Positions 32,498 to 41,158 of a DNA stretch of 64,000 nt are shown here, one piece after another. Each line of letters starts with the position of its first letter. Within the stretch, counting starts at the first letter, position 1. Made by a program: the position numbers and the translations under genes. The stretch spans positions 1 to 64,000 of the forward strand of contig JAPPBT010000078.1 of the NCBI GenBank assembly GCA_026702745.1, in the 5' to 3' direction. A model generated the notes under the pieces. That model was not told the origin of the DNA, did not search any database, and saw only the letters and a program-made list of their open reading frames with translations. This DNA comes from Gemmatimonadota bacterium. GTDB lineage: Bacteria; JAAXHH01.

Positions 32498-33643
32498 TCA
32501 AGCCGGTTTTGACGGGCCCGGGAACAGGAAAGCCGACACTTCGTGGATGAATCGATCGAAGGCGGATCGGTATTCCGGCCCGATGCGGTGGGCGTTCCGG
32601 AGGTTCCTGATCATGGTACGGGTCTCCTTTGCGCGCCGGTCGTAGCGGTCCGGCAAGGGTTCTCCCGTGGTGAAGGGGAACTCGTGCACGCCCAGGTCGA
32701 GGCGCAGGACGGGTGCTGGAAGCAGGTTCCATTCGGCCTGATCGGCCGATATGACCCGGTCGGCGGGATTGACGACGACCAGCAACCGGTCCTGGAGTTC
32801 TTTCATGCGCGCTGCCAGGGCGTCGCCGTGAAACAGCACCTCCTTCAGCCAGCGCAACGGTAGCCCGTCCGGGAATGACCCGCTACGAAGATACGCGGAC
32901 AGCCCCTTCGCGGCCGAATAGTCCATGATGAACAGACTTTCGGGGCGGATGCCGCCGAGGGGTGCGCCGGACGCGAAGAGGGCAACCCGTGCATTGGAGA
33001 ACCGGCCGAAGGGATCGGCCAACAACAGGACCAGGGCCAGGTAGCCACCCGCCGAGTATCCCAGGAAGCGCACCCGCGTGCCGGCCCTGCAGGATACATG
33101 ATCACCTGCTTCGATGTGCGCGACCAGGTCCGCGGCGTCGAAGAAGGACTGCAGCCCGCCCAGGCAGTACCGTTCGGGCGCCCGGTCCAGCCTTTCGCTG
33201 ATCCGGCCGTTGAAGGGGCTGGTCCGGCCGTTACCGGTCATGGCGGCGCGGCGGGAGGCGATCCGGGTCTGCTCCTGAACGCCCCAGAGATCCGATCGTC
33301 TCCCCACGTGGAAGGACAGGGGGAAGAGGATGACGGGGATGCCGAGCCGCAGGGCGAAGCTGGCGGACCAGGGCAGCATCCTGGCGTAGCTGCCCTCGTT
33401 CAGCCCGTGGAAGATGACCAGGGCCTCGCCGGCCCCCGCCGCGGGCAGACCGACCGGTTCCACCATGAGGTAGCTGAACCCGCGGTTCTCCTCAATGTCC
33501 CGGTCCTCCGGCAGCAGCAGGCCAGTCCAGCGGGACTCGAAACGCGGGCGGCGCAGCCGGAAGCGTCCGTCGTCGACCGGATCGCCGCCCTTCCGGTACA
33601 GCCGGTTCAGCTCATCGGGCTCGTATACGTTTCCAGACATCAA
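32498..33643 (-). CDS. Alpha/beta hydrolase
   Basis: A 381-residue hydrolase. LVIFHGLNEGSY holds the oxyanion-loop HG motif, FLGYSAGGYLALVLLL is the nucleophile elbow (Ser in GYSAGG), NPADRVISADQAEW provides the acid-bearing loop, and LGVHEFPF the likely catalytic His. The family is not one I can name with certainty (DUF6051-like is my best guess). There is no signal peptide, so it acts in the cytoplasm. It precedes relA in the same direction and is divergent from the membrane protein gene, across a repeat-containing gap. Confidence 0.72.
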   Translation of the reverse strand: MMSGNVYEPDELNRLYRKGGDPVDDGRFRLRRPRFESRWTGLLLPEDRDIEENRGFSYLMVEPVGLPAAGAGEALVIFHGLNEGSYARMLPWSASFALRLGIPVILFPLSFHVGRRSDLWGVQEQTRIASRRAAMTGNGRTSPFNGRISERLDRAPERYCLGGLQSFFDAADLVAHIEAGDHVSCRAGTRVRFLGYSAGGYLALVLLLADPFGRFSNARVALFASGAPLGGIRPESLFIMDYSAAKGLSAYLRSGSFPDGLPLRWLKEVLFHGDALAARMKELQDRLLVVVNPADRVISADQAEWNLLPAPVLRLDLGVHEFPFTTGEPLPDRYDRRAKETRTMIRNLRNAHRIGPEYRSAFDRFIHEVSAFLFPGPSKPA

Positions 33644-33687
33644 GACCGTTCCCCCCGGGGTCTGTCCGGCACACCGAAGACCCGAAA

Positions 33688-33806
33688 CGCGTCCGATCCG
33701 GTCTGCGCGTCCGATTCAGGCTATGCGTCCGGCTCGGGCATCTGGCGACCTCTAGCGCGTCCGATCCGGGTTGCGCGTCCGGTTCGTGCTACGCGCCTGG
33801 TTCGCG
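33688..33806. repeat. 18-bp degenerate tandem repeat in the divergent intergenic region
   Basis: Units beginning CGCGTCCG or TGCGTCCG start at 33688, 33706, 33724, 33756, 33774 and 33792, an 18-bp period with one 14-bp interruption. Copies differ in the second half, so this is an old or diverging array. It fills most of the gap between two divergent genes, where promoters would be expected. No spacer structure, so not CRISPR. Confidence 0.8.
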
Positions 33807-33835
33807 GCGGATGAACCTACCGCGCTTATTTGAAT

Positions 33836-35776
33836 ATGCAACCACAAGACCCCCGCCGCGTGACCCTCCGCTCGATCCTGATCGGGATCGTCCTGGCTGT
33901 TTTCATCAGCCTGTGGATCCCCTACAACGTCTGGGTCGTGCGCGGGACGTTCATGGACTTCGAGCACGTCTCGGCGTCCCTGATGGCGCCCTTCCTGTTC
34001 TTCGTCATCGTCGTGAACGGCCTGCTGCGAAAGTACCGCCTCACGGCCACGTTCACCACGTCGGAACTCCTCGTCATCCTCGCCTTCGGCCTGATCGCGT
34101 CCACCGTGCCGTCCCACGCCTTCATGAGCTATTTCATCGGCGTGATCACCACCCCGTACTATTTTGCATCGCCCGAAAACCAGTGGGTAGAGGTTTTCTT
34201 CCAGTACCTTCCGGCCTGGCTGCTGGTCGACCCCGAAGACCACACCATCCGCTGGTTCTACGAGGGGCTGCCCGCCTACGCCCGGCTCCCGTGGCGTCCC
34301 TGGATCGTCCCGCTCTTCTGGTGGGGCACGTTCTTCATCGCCCTGTTCTTCGCGGGGTCCTGCCTGGTGGTGATCCTGCGGAAACAGTGGATCGTCCACG
34401 AGAAACTCAGCTTCCCGCTGGCCCAGGTCCTCGCCCAGGTCATCGACGAACCCGGCGGCCATTCGTTCCTGCCGCCCTTTATGCGTGGCAGGCTTTTCTG
34501 GATCGGGTTCACGCTGCCGCTCGTCGTGATCGGCTGGAACATGGTCGACTACTTCACGCCGATCGGGGTGATCCCCATCGGACAGCCTTACGCGACGGAC
34601 CTCGTCATCGGCCACCTGTTCCCCGCCATCAAGATCAAGATCAACATCTACCTCCTCTGTTTCGCCCTCTTCTCCCCGGTGGACATCCTGTTCAGCATCT
34701 GGGTCTTTCACCTGCTGGCCATCCTCGAGTCCGGCGGCATGAACGCCGTGGGCCTGCTCGAAACCGGGGCTTCTCCGGACGCCGCGGTGCGGCTGCAGGA
34801 GATCGGCGCCCTGATCGTATTCGTACTGTGGGGGTTCTGGATCGCCCGGCGCCACTTGTGGGACGTGGCGCGGAAAGCCCTGGGCCGGGCGCCGGAAGTG
34901 GACGATTCCGAGGAGTTCTTTTCCTACCGGGCGGCCGTCCTCGGCGTGTTGCTCGGCGTGGCCTATATGGCGGCCTTCCTGCACATGGCCGGCATGAGTC
35001 CTGTCATCATGGCGCCGTTCCTGTTTCTGCTCTTCATCTTCTACGTCGGCGTGGCCCGGATCGTGGCGGAAACCGGCCTCGTCGCCCTCGATCTGCCCAT
35101 GAACTCCCACGAGTTCCTCATCCGCGGGGTGGGCTCCTCCGGCATAGATCCTTCGTCCCTCACGGTCTTCGGCCTGACCAACGCCTTCGCGCGGAACTGG
35201 AAGACCTTTACCATGGTCTCCGTCTCCCACATCACCCGGATCGGGGACCGGGTCTGGACCGACAAGAAGCTGATGTTCGCCGTGATCTGCGGGGCTTTCG
35301 CCCTGGCGTTCCTGATCGGCGCCGCATACACCGTCTATTCAGGATATGAGACCGTCGGCGCGTCTCAGTTCGACCAGTGGGCGTTCACCACCGGGAACAT
35401 CCACTTCTTCGAGAGCGTCAAGGTATGGATCCAGAACCCGACCCGGTTGTCGGTCATGGAGACCGCCTGGTTTTTCCTCGGCGGTCTGGTCATGATGGTG
35501 CTGATCTTCCTCCGGTACAAGTTCCCGGGCTGGCCGCTCCATCCCGTGGGACTCACCATCGCCCGCGGGGTGGCGATCGACAACGGGGCCTTCACCCTCT
35601 TCGTCGCCTGGGCGGTCAAGGTCCTGCTGCTCCGGTCCGGTGGCATCAGCCTGTTCCGCCGCGCCCAGCCGCTGATCATGGGGATGCTGGTCGGGTTCTG
35701 CACGGGGCTCGTCCTGTCCAACCTCGTGGACATCATCTGGTTCCCGGGACAGGGCCACCGGATACACGGCTGGTAG
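33836..35776 (+). CDS. Large polytopic membrane protein, DUF6785/DUF6784-like
   Basis: About 646 residues with 12 to 13 hydrophobic helices, for example residues 15-36 (IGIVLAVFISLWIPYNVWVV), 45-65 and the final LIMGMLVGFCTGLVLSNLVDIIWF. I associate the layout and the WIVHEKLSFPLAQV and VARIVAETGLVALDLP motifs with the DUF6785/6784 proteins of uncultured Planctomycetes- and Latescibacteria-like genomes, which have been compared to oligopeptide transporters. Function unproven. ATG 33836 is chosen; a TTG two codons upstream is possible. It is monocistronic and divergent from the hydrolase. Confidence 0.7.
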   Translation: MQPQDPRRVTLRSILIGIVLAVFISLWIPYNVWVVRGTFMDFEHVSASLMAPFLFFVIVVNGLLRKYRLTATFTTSELLVILAFGLIASTVPSHAFMSYFIGVITTPYYFASPENQWVEVFFQYLPAWLLVDPEDHTIRWFYEGLPAYARLPWRPWIVPLFWWGTFFIALFFAGSCLVVILRKQWIVHEKLSFPLAQVLAQVIDEPGGHSFLPPFMRGRLFWIGFTLPLVVIGWNMVDYFTPIGVIPIGQPYATDLVIGHLFPAIKIKINIYLLCFALFSPVDILFSIWVFHLLAILESGGMNAVGLLETGASPDAAVRLQEIGALIVFVLWGFWIARRHLWDVARKALGRAPEVDDSEEFFSYRAAVLGVLLGVAYMAAFLHMAGMSPVIMAPFLFLLFIFYVGVARIVAETGLVALDLPMNSHEFLIRGVGSSGIDPSSLTVFGLTNAFARNWKTFTMVSVSHITRIGDRVWTDKKLMFAVICGAFALAFLIGAAYTVYSGYETVGASQFDQWAFTTGNIHFFESVKVWIQNPTRLSVMETAWFFLGGLVMMVLIFLRYKFPGWPLHPVGLTIARGVAIDNGAFTLFVAWAVKVLLLRSGGISLFRRAQPLIMGMLVGFCTGLVLSNLVDIIWFPGQGHRIHGW

Positions 35777-35942
35777 GCGTTTCGTACAACCGGTCACGCG
35801 GCTGGCAGGCGGTCGGAACCCGCAAGGCATGCGTCCGACGGCGTTCAGGGTCTCCGGTCACGCGGCCGACAGGCGTCCCGGGCCGCCGATAGACCCGGCT
35901 TGCGAGGGTGCGGGAAATGTTGCGATTCCATGACGAATAGAA

Positions 35943-35972
35943 TTGACATCCGGGTGCCTAACTCCATATAAT
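35943..35972 (+). promoter_or_regulatory. Full-consensus promoter of korAB
   Basis: TTGACA (35943-35948) and TATAAT (35967-35972), both perfect, with an 18-bp spacer. Start near 35979, leader about 45 nt to ATG 36024. A strong constitutive promoter is expected. Confidence 0.85.
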
Positions 35973-36023
35973 CAAATGGTTTTGTGAATTTGAACCCGAC
36001 TGGAGATCGACGAGGGCTGCTTG

Positions 36024-37760
36024 ATGGATCAGCTTGACCTGACTATACGCATCGCCGGCGAGAACGGCGAAGGCGTGCTTACCGTCGGCGACGTGCTGGC
36101 CGAAGCGCTGGCCCGGTCCGGACTGCACATCTATACCTTCAAGAACCTTCCCGCCGAAATCAAGGGTGGCGCGTCCATGACCCAGGTCCGGGTGCAGGAC
36201 ACGCCCGTGCGCTCGCCGGGCGACGCCCTGGACATCCTGATGGTCTGGAACCAGGAGAACTACGACATTCACGTGGGCGAGGTCAAGCCTACCGGCGTAG
36301 TGATCTACGATCCCGACGAATGTGACGCGGACGAGAGCCTGGCGCTGACGCAGATCGGCGTGCCGCTCCAGACAATTACGAAGACCGTCATCAAGACGAT
36401 GAAGTCCAAGAACGTGCTGGCCTTCGGGATCCTGACCGCCTGCCTCGGCATTCCCTTCGATTCGGCGAAGCAGATGGTGTCCGAGAGCCGGTGGGGACGG
36501 CGCAAGGAGTTTCTCGAGTCCAATATCAACGCGTTGAAGCAGGCCTACGTATACGTGGACGAAAACGGCATAGACCTGGGCCTCCGGGTCGCCGTGGAAC
36601 GCAAGAACGGACACGCCCAGCTGATCATGACGGGGAACGACGCGCTCTGCATGGGCGCCCTGGCCGCCGGTTGCCGGTACTACGCCGGGTATCCCATCAC
36701 GCCGGCCAGCGACGTCATGGAGACGCTGGCGAAAGCGATGCCCAGGGTAGGCGGCGTCCTGATGCAGACCGAAGACGAGATCGCCGCCATTACCGCTTCC
36801 ATCGGCGCTTCCTTCACGGGCGCGAAGGTGATGACCGCCACGGCGGGGCCAGGCCTTTCCCTCATGGTCGAGGCCCTCGGCCTGGCGACCATGGAGGAGA
36901 TCCCGCTCGTGGTCGTCGACGTCCAGCGTGGCGGTCCGAGTACCGGCATGCCCACCAAGACGGAGCAGTCGGACCTGAACCTGGCCATCCACGGCGCCCA
37001 CGGCGAGGCGCCCCGCATCGTGATCGCGGCGACCAATACCGAAGACTGTTTCTACACGGCGGTCAAGGCCTTCAATCTCGCGGAGAAGTACCAGACCCCG
37101 GTCATCCTGCTCAGCGACCAGCATCTCTCCCAGCGCGCCCAGGTCATGTCCCGCCCCGATCTGAGCCACGTCGAGATCGTCGAGCGCAAGCAGCCCGAAT
37201 TGAACGGGAGCGAGTCTCCCGGGGAATTCGACCGGTACGAGATGACGGAGGACTACGTCTCCCCCATGCCCTTGCCGGGTCGCCATGACCAGCATTACGT
37301 GGCCACGGGGTTGGAACACGACGAGCACGCCCACATCGACTACTCGCCCGAAGCCCATATCCGCATGACCGAAAAGCGGCATCAGAAGATCGAATCCGCG
37401 GTGAACGAACCCGGATTCGTCCAGCGGTACGGCGCGGAGGACGCCCAGCTCGGGCTGATCGGCTGGGGATCGTCGGAAGGTCCAATTCTGGAAGCGCTGG
37501 ACCGGACCCTGGCGAAGGGGTACAAGGTAGCCGCCCTGATATTCAAGATGCTCCATCCCCTGCCGGAGAAGGAAGCCCGCGCCTTCATCGAATCCATCCC
37601 GGTGGTTTCCGTGGTGGAACTGAACGCCAGCGGGCAGTTCGCGAACTACCTGCAGGGCCGCCTGGCCGTTTCTCTCCAACGGTTCAACATCATAACGGGA
37701 CTGCCCTTCAAGGCGGGCGAGATCGAGGAATATATCGAAGGAGTGCTGCAGTATGGCTGA
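36024..37760 (+). CDS. korA: 2-oxoacid:ferredoxin oxidoreductase, fused gamma-alpha subunit
   Basis: A 578-residue subunit. The N-terminal 190 residues are the gamma domain (IRIAGENGEGVLTVGDVLAEAL, FKNLPAEIKGGASM) and the rest is the alpha (pyrimidine-binding) domain with GYPITPASDVMETLA, TAGPGLSLMVEALGLA and the C-terminal VVELNASGQFANYL. Such gamma-alpha fusion with a separate beta subunit is typical of 2-oxoglutarate:ferredoxin oxidoreductase (KorAB), which interconverts 2-oxoglutarate and succinyl-CoA with reduced ferredoxin. It overlaps korB by 8 bp. A ferredoxin gene lies 1.4 kb downstream on the other strand. Confidence 0.92.
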   Translation: MDQLDLTIRIAGENGEGVLTVGDVLAEALARSGLHIYTFKNLPAEIKGGASMTQVRVQDTPVRSPGDALDILMVWNQENYDIHVGEVKPTGVVIYDPDECDADESLALTQIGVPLQTITKTVIKTMKSKNVLAFGILTACLGIPFDSAKQMVSESRWGRRKEFLESNINALKQAYVYVDENGIDLGLRVAVERKNGHAQLIMTGNDALCMGALAAGCRYYAGYPITPASDVMETLAKAMPRVGGVLMQTEDEIAAITASIGASFTGAKVMTATAGPGLSLMVEALGLATMEEIPLVVVDVQRGGPSTGMPTKTEQSDLNLAIHGAHGEAPRIVIAATNTEDCFYTAVKAFNLAEKYQTPVILLSDQHLSQRAQVMSRPDLSHVEIVERKQPELNGSESPGEFDRYEMTEDYVSPMPLPGRHDQHYVATGLEHDEHAHIDYSPEAHIRMTEKRHQKIESAVNEPGFVQRYGAEDAQLGLIGWGSSEGPILEALDRTLAKGYKVAALIFKMLHPLPEKEARAFIESIPVVSVVELNASGQFANYLQGRLAVSLQRFNIITGLPFKAGEIEEYIEGVLQYG

Positions 37761-38727
37761 AGTCCGAACGGCCGACACGGCCAAGACCACGGCGCCCGAG
37801 CGGGCCGGTCAGGCCAGTCAGTCCGAGCCGGCCAAGCCGCCCAAGCCGGCTGCAAAACGAACGCTCAAGGACTACCGGAGCGAAGTCAAGCCCACCTGGT
37901 GCCCCGGTTGCGGGGATTTCGGCGTGCTTGCCGCATTGCAGCGCGCGCTTGCCGAACGCAACCTGGATCCAAAGGACGTGGTCATCGTTTCGGGCATCGG
38001 CTGTTCCGGCCGCCTGCCTGAATTCGTCAACGCTTACGGCCTGCACGTGGTGCACGGACGGGCGCTGCCCGCGGCCCAGGGCGTCAAGGCGGCCAATCCC
38101 GACCTGACCGTCATCGCCGTCGGCGGCGACGGCGACGGTTTCGCCATCGGCGGCGGCCACGTGCCCCACGCCGTACGCCGCAACCAGGACATCACCTACA
38201 TCGTGATGGACAACCAGGTGTACGGTCTGACCAAGGGCCAGCCGTCACCCAGCACGCCCACGGGGATGCAGGCGTTGCGGCGCAGCGTTTCCATGCCCAA
38301 GATGGCGCCCTACGAAGGCGTGCTGGAAGGCCAGTTGAACATCCTGGCCATGGTGATCGTGTACGGCTGCAGTTTCGTCGCGCGCACGTTCTCCAGCCAG
38401 GCGACGGAAATGGCGAAAACCATCGGCCGGGGGCTCGATCACCCCGGGTTCGCCTTCGTCCACGCGATGAGTCCCTGCCCCACCTTCTACAACACCTACG
38501 ACCCCTGGAAAGAGTCTTTCATGCCGTTGCCGGACGAGTGGGACACGGGCGACCGGATCAAGGCGATCGACATGGCCATGGAAGAGGTGGGCGACGGCGT
38601 CTTCCACAGCGGCGTGTTCTTCCAGGACGTGTACCGCACCTACACCGACAAGCTGCAGGATGTGTACGCCAAGGCCTACGGCGACGAGCAGGCGACCATC
38701 GACGCCCTGATGGACCAGTACGCCTGA
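37753..38727 (+). CDS. korB: 2-oxoacid:ferredoxin oxidoreductase, beta subunit
   Basis: A 324-residue thiamine-diphosphate subunit. WCPGCGDFGVLAAL and GIGCSGRLPEF carry the cysteines of the 4Fe-4S cluster; GGDGDGFAIGGGH with MDNQVYGLTKGQ is the ThDP/Mg site; SPCPTFYN follows. The first 35 residues are a Lys/Pro/Ala-rich extension (KPPKPAAKR) not needed for the fold. With KorA it makes a two-subunit oxidoreductase. It is convergent with purU, 110 bp apart. Confidence 0.93.
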   Translation: MAEVRTADTAKTTAPERAGQASQSEPAKPPKPAAKRTLKDYRSEVKPTWCPGCGDFGVLAALQRALAERNLDPKDVVIVSGIGCSGRLPEFVNAYGLHVVHGRALPAAQGVKAANPDLTVIAVGGDGDGFAIGGGHVPHAVRRNQDITYIVMDNQVYGLTKGQPSPSTPTGMQALRRSVSMPKMAPYEGVLEGQLNILAMVIVYGCSFVARTFSSQATEMAKTIGRGLDHPGFAFVHAMSPCPTFYNTYDPWKESFMPLPDEWDTGDRIKAIDMAMEEVGDGVFHSGVFFQDVYRTYTDKLQDVYAKAYGDEQATIDALMDQYA

Positions 38728-38837
38728 GCCTGCGGCATCGTTCCACTCAATCCGGCGCTTCGAGCCGGCCGCCTTTAGTCCCGGTCCGCCCTTCCCCCGG
38801 ATCGGCTCACCCTTAAATCCGCAGCTTCACCTGAACA

Positions 38838-39695
38838 TCACCGGAACACCACGGTACGGCGACCGTTGATCAATACGCGCCGCTGTATGTGGTAGAGTAC
38901 GGCCCGCGCCAGCACGATGCGTTCGATGTCGTGCCCCACGGCCGTCAGTTCCGCCGGAGACATGCGATGGGTCACGGTCTCCACGTCCTGCTCGATGATC
39001 GGACCTTCGTCGAGGTCGGCCGTCACGTAATGGGCGGTGGCGCCGATCAGCTTCACTCCGCGCCGATGGGCCTGGTGGTAGGGCCGGGCGCCCTTGAAAC
39101 CCGGCAGGAAGGAGTGGTGGATGTTGATGATGCGGCCCGCCATCCGCTCGCAGACCTCGGGGCCGATGATCCGCATGTACCGGGCCAGCACGACGAAATC
39201 GATGTTGTTTTCCTCGATCTCGTCGATCAGCCGCTCCTCCTGCTCTTCCTTGTTCTCCGGCGTGATGGGCAGGTGCAGGAAGTCGATGCCCGATTCCGTC
39301 GCCAGTTGTCCGGCGTCCGGGTGATTGGAGATGATCAGCGGAATATCCAGCCTGAGCTTGTCCATGCGGGTGCGGTTCAGCAGGTCCAGCAGGCAGTGCA
39401 ATTCCCGCGACACCATGATGAGCGCCCGCGGCCGGGTGTCGTCGGAAGAGAGGTCCCACTGCATCTCGAGCTCATCCGCCAGGGGTGCGAAGGTCCGCCA
39501 CAGGGACCCCAGCGTTACCGGACCGCCGAAATGCACCCGCATGAAGAACCGCTCGCTGAACGGATCGATGTACGTGTCGCTTTCGATGACGTGGCAGCCC
39601 TGTTCCGCCAGCCAGCGGGTCACGGTGTAGATCAGTCCCGTGCGCTTGGGACAGGACAGGGCCAGCAGGAAGTTCTTTACGGTGCGTGTCTTCAT
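38838..39695 (-). CDS. purU: Formyltetrahydrofolate deformylase
   Basis: A 285-residue enzyme releasing formate from 10-formyl-THF, balancing one-carbon pools. An N-terminal ACT domain (residues 5-85; LSCPKRTGLIYTVTRWL) precedes the formyltransferase fold with INIHHSFLPGF and ATAHYVTADLDEGPII, where Asn, His and Asp form the catalytic site. Length and order are normal for PurU. ATG 39695 begins directly at the ACT domain. The 226 bp upstream to the ferredoxin stop contain nothing recognisable. Confidence 0.95.
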   Translation of the reverse strand: MKTRTVKNFLLALSCPKRTGLIYTVTRWLAEQGCHVIESDTYIDPFSERFFMRVHFGGPVTLGSLWRTFAPLADELEMQWDLSSDDTRPRALIMVSRELHCLLDLLNRTRMDKLRLDIPLIISNHPDAGQLATESGIDFLHLPITPENKEEQEERLIDEIEENNIDFVVLARYMRIIGPEVCERMAGRIINIHHSFLPGFKGARPYHQAHRRGVKLIGATAHYVTADLDEGPIIEQDVETVTHRMSPAELTAVGHDIERIVLARAVLYHIQRRVLINGRRTVVFR

Positions 39696-39921
39696 TAATG
39701 GAGACCGTTACCGTGGGTGGGTGGTTTGGCTGCGTACCGCGTGTCCTCTTCGGTGGGCAGGATCGAAGATGAAGAGGGCATGATGGCGGACCCTGCCGCA
39801 GGGCCCGGTTGCCGGGGAGCGGCGGGCGGGATCAGGCGGAACCGGGCGGAATCGACGGACGCTGGTGTGCGAATGGCGTGCACTGGCGGCGCTCCGCCCT
39901 GGCCTGACCGGCGCAAGGCCG

Positions 39922-40167
39922 TCAGTCGTCCGTGAAGAAGTCCGCGTTGATCTGGATGTAGTTCTGCCATTCGTCCGGAGTGTCTTCTTCGGCGAAAATG
40001 GCCTCAACCGGACATTCGGGCTCGCAGGCGCCGCAGTCTATGCACTCTTCCGGATCGATGTACAGCATCCGTTCGCCGTCCTTGGTGTGAATGCAGTCCA
40101 CCGGGCATACATCGACACAGCCCTTGTCCATTACGTCAATGCATGGCTCTGCGATAATGTAGGTCAT
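39922..40167 (-). CDS. Two-cluster (7Fe/8Fe) ferredoxin
   Basis: An 81-residue ferredoxin. ATG 40167 preceded by GAGGAG is the start; the upstream frame to 40308 lacks homology and crosses the promoter. The N-terminal site has Cys9 and Cys17 with VCPVDC, as in FdxA-type 3Fe-4S/4Fe-4S proteins, and the second site is CIDCGACEPECP. The acidic C-terminus (EEDTPDEWQNY) is usual for the type. It is a plausible electron partner of KorAB nearby, but this is inference from proximity. Confidence 0.93.
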   Translation of the reverse strand: MTYIIAEPCIDVMDKGCVDVCPVDCIHTKDGERMLYIDPEECIDCGACEPECPVEAIFAEEDTPDEWQNYIQINADFFTDD

Positions 40168-40289
40168 CCGAGTCTCCTCGCTAAACAAGCTTTCTTGAAA
40201 CAAACCGGCTATGAGGATGCGTCGAACCCGGTATCGTCGGGAACAAACAATCATACCGGGCAACGGTTTCGCCGCCAAAATACCGTAGT

Positions 40290-40318
40290 ATAATAGTCGG
40301 CGCGCCATGGCCTGTCAA
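40290..40318 (-). promoter_or_regulatory. Promoter of the ferredoxin gene
   Basis: On the minus strand TTGACA (40318-40313) and TATTAT (40295-40290) with a 17-bp spacer. The leader to ATG 40167 is about 116 nt. The same bases contain TATAAT on the plus strand (40289-40294), pointing at the divergent methyltransferase gene, though without a good -35 there. Confidence 0.75.
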
Positions 40319-40367
40319 GCCTGAATTCGTTTGACCGCGCGCCTGTTCTTCCTTAAGTTCAAAGGCC

Positions 40368-41051
40368 ATGCCACCGTTCGCCGTACCCACCGAGCTGGCC
40401 CGCCGTTACGACGTCTGTTTCAAGTCCATAGCCATTGGCAAGTGGGTGAACCTGGACATGCTGGCGGTACGTGATCCCGATGTGCTCATCGACGAAATCG
40501 ACCCGGAATTCTACGATGAGGATGAACGCCTGCCCTACTGGGCGGAGATCTGGCCCTCGGCGATCGGTCTCGGCCGTCACCTGTTCGAGTACCCCGCGCC
40601 CGCCGGTTCCCGGATCCTGGAGCTGGGCTGCGGCATCGGCCTGGCCGGTATCGCCGCGGCCGCGGCCGGACTGGCGGTCACCGCGTGCGATTACGAGGAA
40701 GACGCCCTGGCCTTCGCCCGGTACAACGCCCGGCTGAACGCCCTGGATGGACGCGTATCCTTCCGCTTCCTGGACTGGAGAAACCCGGATCTCGACCGCA
40801 AGTACGCCATTGTAATCGGTTCGGACATCCTGTACGAAAGGCCGAATCACGACCCGATTCAGCGCCTGCTCCATGAAACGCTGGAAAAGGGCGGCATGTT
40901 CCTCGCGAGCGATCCCGACCGCCGGGCGGCCGCCCCATTCGTCGAATCCATGATCGCCCGGGGATACCGCCACAGCGCGCAGCCCCGCAAGGTGAAATTC
41001 GAAAGCAAGGATAACCGCGTTATCGTCCACCGGTTTCTCAAGGCAGACTGA
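40368..41051 (+). CDS. Class I SAM methyltransferase, protein-lysine methyltransferase-like
   Basis: A 227-residue SAM-dependent methyltransferase. PYWAEIWPSAIGLGRHL just before motif I (ILELGCGIGLAGIAAAAAG), then TACDYEED as motif II and IGSDILYE as motif III, is the pattern of the METTL21/ETF-beta-lysine methyltransferase group (PF10294-like). A protein substrate is therefore more likely than a small molecule. It is divergent from the ferredoxin gene and 108 bp upstream of the CCA-adding enzyme. Confidence 0.75.
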   Translation: MPPFAVPTELARRYDVCFKSIAIGKWVNLDMLAVRDPDVLIDEIDPEFYDEDERLPYWAEIWPSAIGLGRHLFEYPAPAGSRILELGCGIGLAGIAAAAAGLAVTACDYEEDALAFARYNARLNALDGRVSFRFLDWRNPDLDRKYAIVIGSDILYERPNHDPIQRLLHETLEKGGMFLASDPDRRAAAPFVESMIARGYRHSAQPRKVKFESKDNRVIVHRFLKAD

Positions 41052-41158
41052 ACCCGTTGCCCTGGGCCCGCTCAACCTGGGCCGCCGCCCCTGGGTTGGC
41101 CGCCCTGGGCCCGCTGTCCTGATCTTGCTGACTGAGTCCGCTGCCGATTGGATGGGAC

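Noticed and set aside
33688-33806. Regularly spaced repeats suggesting a CRISPR array
   Set aside because: Units abut without unique spacers and diverge within the unit; no cas genes nearby.
33752-35230. 492-residue minus-strand open frame
   Set aside because: Highly charged Asp/Glu/His/Arg composition, antisense to the polytopic membrane protein whose helices are clear.
35958-37790. 610-residue minus-strand open frame
   Set aside because: Antisense to KorA, which has all family motifs.
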